Shown: in pieces, positions 58,988-64,000 of the stretch | Layout: each line of letters starts with the position of its first letter | Numbering within the stretch: the stretch's first letter is position 1 | Source of the DNA: Cyathus striatus | Lineage: Eukaryota > Basidiomycota > Agaricomycetes > Agaricales > Nidulariaceae | NCBI GenBank assembly: GCA_025738555.1 | Contig: JAOVFP010000016.1 | Coordinates: 868,001-932,000, forward strand | Reading direction: 5' to 3' | Length of the DNA: 64,000 nucleotides | Position numbers and translations under genes: made by a program | Notes under the pieces: model-generated | What the model saw: the letters and a program-made list of their open reading frames with translations, nothing else | Database searches by the model: none | Told to the model about the DNA's origin: nothing

Positions 58988-60423
58988 CTAACTAGTCGAA
59001 GTATTTCCATCCTTATCTGTGGTCGTTGTCACCATGTTTGAATCGACTGTAGTACAAGTCCCATCTTTATTTATGGTCGTCGTCACCACCTTCGACGTCG
59101 AGACCTTAGTAATTTCCATTGTCGGTCCGGAAGTGTCAGACTTAGTAATAGTGTCTGTATCATTAGTTTCCTTGGGCGTGATCCGTTTCATGGTTACCAC
59201 ATCCTTGGTCGTCGTGATAGTGCTGATCGACATGGCCGTAGCATTGTCATCCAACATCGCGGTCTCTAACTTCGTAATAACCGTAATAACGGTTTTAACG
59301 TCAGTATGTATGGTACTACTATCGGTGGTCACACCCGGGCCTCCATCAATCGCGTTCTCTTCGGCCTTCATCGTGGTCGTGGTGATTGTATTGGCTTTAG
59401 TCTTGTCGTCCGACAACGTGGTGTCGACCTTTGTCTCAACCGAGGCTTTAGTAATCGTAGTCGTGCCACCGCCTTGTTTAGGTTTCGAGGTCTTTCCGAC
59501 CTCTGTCGTGATAGTTGTAGTCGTTTTGTTCGGTGGATGCGTTTCGGATTTGACATCTGTTGTGGCCAGGTCATTACATACGCTGAGATGTGCAGTATCC
59601 TTAACACATGCGCACGCTATCTGTACCTCCTGTTTGACACCGATCAGAAAGGCAACGAGCCAGCATGACGGAAGAGCATAAATGGTATCCAGGAAATTGT
59701 GGCGCGCTGGAGTAACGGACATAATGCTGGCCCTCCCATAGGTTTTCTCCAAGAATATTTCGTCCTGTTTCGGAATCTGGGGTATATATCGAAGCCCTAG
59801 TATGTCAACTCCCATAAACGACGGAAGTTGGTTCTGATATATACTATTCTTTAAGGCCTTCCGCAAGATTTCTGGGGGACAGGACGTGGTGATCCCGATT
59901 CAAGCTCAGCCTTCGTAGAATCCATATTAGCGCGTACATCTGGTAGAAAGGGAAAATATCTTACATCATCTGTGTATTCGTAGGGTTCTTCGGACGTAAG
60001 CCACGCAGATGCGTAGACAGTTCCTGCATCCTCTATCTTCAATAATATTATCAGTGGGTCTCGGAAATGGACAAAACAAAAGTCTACCTTCTCTGGCTGA
60101 GTAACATCTCTCCTGCTTACCATAATTTCCCCGGGATTCAGAGTGGCATGTCTGTGCACGAGGGTCACCGCGAAATGCTTATATTTTTGAAACTCGCCTC
60201 CACGGTGAAGGCTGAGAAGAATGGCGCTCTGAATATGACTCGGAAACAGTAGGTCTGCCTCTCCCAGCGAGGGGAGCCTATTGTAAACATTGTGCGGGGA
60301 ATCAAATGATACCTGTTGCGACATGGAGTAAAAAATGATGATAATAAAAACAAGCCGAAGGGCATAGACTCTGATATAGGATGTTGAACGGAGTTCATTA
60401 TTAGAACTCACAAAAGCTCCCAT
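58988..60423 (-). pseudogene. HRH-family protein with Thr-rich C-terminal region (copy 4), probable frame break
   Basis: Exon 1 (60423-60088) starts with a signal anchor (RLVFIIIIFYSMSQQ), then VYNRLPSLGEADLLFP and VTLVHRHATLNPGEIMVSRR. Exon 2 (60036-59965) gives VYASAWLTSEEPYEYTDD. The third part is open to 58988 (KALKNSIYQNQLPSF, ILGLRYIPQIPKQDEIFLEK, AIPSCWLVAFLIGVKQEVQI, CACVKDTAHLSVC, then a Thr-rich region ending DGNTSTS). No acceptor joins exon 2 to this part in phase: the GTAAGA donor at 59964 reads into TAA at 59851. Either a frameshift has inactivated the gene or a non-standard splice site is used. It is in the block with 60711 and 62658. Confidence 0.7.
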
Positions 60424-60710
60424 GTGTCTACCTATTCAAATATGCTGTGGCGATCAATGATCGTCTTCGCATCCTTCAGAGTCTCTCACACATCTGAAAA
60501 CATAAAATGATATACTATTTTTGGCATTCTTCCTCCCCACCGGCCACTAGACACCAGATTCTACGTGGCGTTAGTAAGGACTCGGCACGACGATGTCACT
60601 ATCAAGAATAAAATTGTATTTCAAGGGTCTCAAGTCAGATGCACAGCTTCTATCCGCCAATCGATAAAGACTACGAATCAAAACGCTAAAGATACCAAAG
60701 CATCGAGGGT

Positions 60711-61891
60711 TTAGATAAGAGAGAGAGTCCATCCCAGAACAGAAAGTACAGGAATAAGTATATAGAGATTCAGACCTATTCTAGAAGCTCTATTCTCTGT
60801 TGTAAATTGAGGTATCGCGAAAGAATTAAATTGAACCATGCTTGAGGAGCCATTTGGCGCATGTTTTGAGGGGCCGCTGTACATAAGAATAAGGGAGTGG
60901 TCCAATTTTGATGCCAGATCGGCGGGAGGTCCTTCGAATGGTGGAAACTGCCTGATATAACAACGTTCGCTATCTGCATTGTATGTATCGATTGTATCCA
61001 TCAACGGGACACCGTCGAAAATCATCGAAAATACTCCGCCATTAGGGGAGCTGACAGTGTTTATAAGAATACCTCGCCCTAGAAAAGTATAAAGTGTGAA
61101 TGATAGATTTTATTAGTTAATATGTCTGTTCCCACCGGTAAAGTTAAGGGAGATAGTAGCATTGATGACGTCAGTAACGAGCGAAGTGCTTCCCGAGTTG
61201 CAATCGAGACTGGTGGAGGTTGTATTCCACGCGTTCTGTGGACCAACTTGTAGAGCTTTATCTCCTTCTGCGACTGGGCTAGCAGAAGGAAGGAAGCTCA
61301 TACTCGTAGAAGTTGGCATCGCAGCTGAAGTTGTCCCAATTGCATTAATACAATTTACGATACTGTCCGCGCCATTGTTGTAGCAAATAGTACCAACAGC
61401 TATACATATGATTAGTCAAAATGAAGGATATTTATATAGATTTCACTTACGGCAACAAAATCCACTAATATCAACCGTGGACGAACAATCAACTAAGCAC
61501 ATCGTATGGTCATTTAGTGAGCTCATGCAAGGTGACAACAAAAGGACATAACAAACTAACAGAGAAAAGGGTCGCCGCCACACTGCGAATCATCGAATCC
61601 ACTGATTGCAGTGGAATTGGAACCTTCACAGACGGGTATCCCTCGATTAAAGTTGCAAAATGTCCTAATTCAACGCCTATAAGTATGTTCATGCAATACG
61701 AATACGTTACTACTTACCCAGATGGGCAACATGTTGATCGTGGACCGCAAGAGACAAGCCCTGAGCTACAGTTTGTCTGCTTATAAAGATGATATGAGCA
61801 ATGAAACATAGGGAAATATTTCCGAACACACCTGGGCCAAGGCTGCACGAACGCCGTACGCCAATAAAATAATATTAATGGTGAAGTACAT
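60711..61891 (-). CDS. Secreted Cys-rich protein with hydrophobic C-terminal tail (copy 2)
   Basis: Six exons on the minus strand mirror the gene at 20150-21316 in number, phase and junctions. Exon 1 is 61891-61832 with signal peptide MYFTINIILLAYGVRAALAQ. Exon 2 is 61779-61718 (NCSSGLVSCGPRSTCCPSG). Exon 3 starts at 61664 (TFCNFNRGIPVC, ISGFDDSQCGGDPF). The TGCTTAG acceptor leads into DCSSTVDISGFCC. Then come VGTICYNNGADSIVNCINAI, a Ser-rich linker, AWNTTSTSLDCNSG, and GGVFSMIFDGVPLMDTIDTY. The tail ILIPVLSVLGWTLSLI is hydrophobic and suggests a GPI signal or membrane anchor. The frame is intact. Function unknown; cell-surface location is inferred. Confidence 0.85.
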
Positions 61892-62657
61892 TGCAGAGAG
61901 AGATTGAACGGAGTGGGCAAGATAATGATAACTTTCAGAAAAGTACGACATAAATATACTTGTGTCGAGTACCGAGTCCTGAATCAATAACATATTTTAG
62001 TCCCATTCAAACAAAAATAGTGCGAGGTATCTAAGCATTCGCAATGTCTATCTGCACACCGATGATTGGCAGTGCTAGCTGGCCAGTGCAGAAGTATCGG
62101 AGTTTTGTAATCGGCGCCACTTGATCCGCCACTTCAAATAACCATTCACGTGATCATGATGACATGGCAGCAGTGCTAGTACTTGCAGCGCCCTCGTTCC
62201 TTCGTACGTACCCACTGTATACTACATGCGTATACATATACAGTGGACTTCAAGATTCAAGGTCCCAAGAACTCAAATCATAAACCAGGAACATGAATGA
62301 CTAAACGATATAATTCATCAAAAGATTAAAATCAAGCTATGCCTTTCCATCCTGTGCTCGGAGTCATAATAATCAATGTTCTCGTGCGCTCACCGTATAC
62401 ATAGAACTTTCGCTGAAAAAACTCAAGAAATGCCTAAAGGGGGTCAATGGCCGCGTGTAGCTTTGCCGGATTCTCACTCATTATGCGTGACAGGGTAAAT
62501 GAAGTGGCCGTGCAATGAACATTCCGAACGACTTCGCGAAACTCACTAACGCTTTTCAAAAAATTCTTTAGTCCCTTGGAGTACACGGTGGCAGACGTGG
62601 GCAAAAAATATTTCTCTGATATAGTCCCAGGGTGGCTCTAAGTTTTTGTAGGAGAAA

Positions 62658-64000
62658 ATGTCCCTTATGTCTGTCCGATTTATTCTCATTTCTTCAGCTG
62701 TCATTGGCATTTGCATTGGCCTGTTCACGGCCGCAGCCTCTCTGCTGGTTGTGCGTCCAGTTAATTTCAAAGTGCCAGATATTGATCTCGGACCCGCTGA
62801 GGTATTATTTTCGTGATGCTTAAAATTTCCAAGTTCTAAAGCATAAGCGCTTTAATAGCTTTCCTTCGTGAAGGAAGTAATATCCGTGGATCCAATAGCA
62901 AGGACGTTCACGATGGACTGGTATCCTCAAATGTTATGTCCCATGCCTGGAGAGAACGCTACAGAAAAAACCATAGACATATACCTTGATCAGTAAGCAA
63001 AATTAATTTCTTCGTCGTTTATCGTACATCTTATGGGATATTAACTTGTTGCAGAGGCGTTATAGACCCCGGGAGTCCAGCCTTTAGCATTTTACCGCCC
63101 TACTCGCCTGTGTACCGTCTCAACATTACAGCACTCTGCAATTGGCAAGTCAGCACATTGCTTTCTTTTAGAACCACTTCGAAGCTCTTGAATTCAAACC
63201 TGGCTCCGGGATTTCAAGGGCCTTTGAGCTCCACACTCCAAAACTATCCATTTGACGTGTAAGATTTTACCAGAAGAGCATGGCAGCGCATAGTAATTGA
63301 ATCATCTTCCAGATACTATGCACCGTTCTATATCTACGGTTTAGACACTGATACGGGGGAGTACGTAACATTGAATGTCACTAGATCCTTTGGCGAAGTC
63401 GTGTGAGTACATATGGTGTTGATCATATGCATTAGGTCCTGACTTCCACATTCCAGAAACTTTCAAATCGGCCTTTATAACAGTCATACAACCATCGCAT
63501 CACCATGGCTCAAGTACGTGCTTCGAGTAGAGAGATCCAGGGCGACAAAAATATTTGTTATCATGGTCGGGATCACCAACTGTATGTAAGGTTAACTTAG
63601 TGGTTGAAGCTGGACGTTGATGTTCTCCCACAGGGCTGACGGCAGTTGCGTTCATCTTAATTAGTGTGTCGACTCTCATCTACCACTCCCACAAAATCTA
63701 CTCGGAGATGTTTGTCGTTCCAGTTGGTGCAGTGTTTGCTTTCACCACCATAAGAGCAGGGTTTCCTGGAGCACCCAGTGGATTTGGTAAGTGAGTTTTA
63801 TCCTAAACGTGAACGGTATTTAATTTATTGCTTCTAACAGGAGCAACAATTGGTATGTGTTTCATTGATGAAGTCACTGCGAGCATTCAAACATATTGTC
63901 TTAGATCTCTTCACAATCCTCCCCGTTCTTATTATAATGTCGCTTTGCGTAAGTATGATCAGTATCTGAGGAAATCAATATTCTGATTTTTTATACAGAG
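62658..64000 (+). CDS. DUF4436-family membrane protein (copy 2), cut by the window end
   Basis: Exons are 62658-62801, 62859-62992, 63055-63258, 63313-63402, 63457-63581, 63634-63786, 63841-63852 and 63905-63948; a ninth begins at 63999 and leaves the window. The N-terminus is a signal anchor (SVRFILISSAVIGICIGLF). The luminal part has MDWYPQ, DPGSPAFSILPPYSPVYRLN and YYAPFYIYGLDTDTGEY. After WLTAVAFILISVSTLI come the DUF4436 hallmark SHKIYSEMFVVPVGAVFAFT and RAGFPGAPSGFGATIDLF, with membrane helices. Exon phases equal those of the minus-strand copy at 17727-19172, including a 12-nt micro-exon. The family is of unknown function. Confidence 0.88.

Noticed and set aside
59019..59681. 220-codon plus-strand open frame, Val/Ser-rich
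   Set aside because: It is antisense to the Thr-rich part of the 58988-60423 gene, and has no independent start context or motif.

Overview
The window reads as a nuclear contig from a basidiomycete fungus, most likely an Agaricomycete. Genes are split by many short introns of about 45-70 nt with GT..AG ends, predicted proteins belong to families common there (DUF4436 membrane proteins, a GH17 glucanase, a microsomal P450, KDZ-transposon-associated CxC5/CxC6 proteins), and mobile DNA is abundant. No species can be named from the sequence alone. Gene models below were joined by hand from exons and checked for reading phase.

Layout. 1-11.7 kb is a nest of mobile DNA: a CpG-poor element carrying an acidic-repeat gene and a CxC5/CxC6 gene with a frameshift (about 1-8.37 kb) lies against a truncated copy of a second element full of 60-70 bp minisatellite units (8.38-10.38 kb), which in turn sits beside a broken gene. 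11.7-17.5 kb has no recognisable gene, only degenerate repeats and a foldback. 17.5-23.1 kb is a three-gene block: DUF4436 membrane protein (-), Cys-rich secreted protein (+), and an 'HRH' protein (+) interrupted by a solo LTR. 23.28-26.03 kb is a TA-flanked inverted-repeat element. 26.2-27.5 kb is a GH17 glucanase. 31.78-33.81 kb is the complete second copy of the minisatellite element, with terminal inverted repeats and a 9-bp target duplication. 38.3-41.9 kb and 43.36-44.43 kb are two more inverted-repeat elements. 44.6-46.6 kb is a cytochrome P450. 55.1-64.0 kb holds the three-gene block again in inverted orientation (HRH -, Cys-rich -, DUF4436 +), plus a third partial copy of its first two genes.

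The most interesting content is a pair of genes (37.19-37.99 kb and 50.88-52.50 kb) encoding secreted precursors made of tandem modules. Each module has an acidic spacer followed by a Trp-led, Lys-rich amphipathic helix, a Gly/Pro hinge and an Ala/Val/Ile-rich second helix, an architecture recalling cecropin-type antimicrobial peptides. Each module is one exon with the same phase, and the genes share their promoter sequence. A third promoter copy lies orphaned at 35.0 kb. Function is inferred only.

The three-gene block looks like a cell-surface set (two membrane or tail-anchored proteins and one secreted Cys-rich protein) duplicated as a unit about 40 kb apart. Nothing in the sequence fixes its biochemical role.
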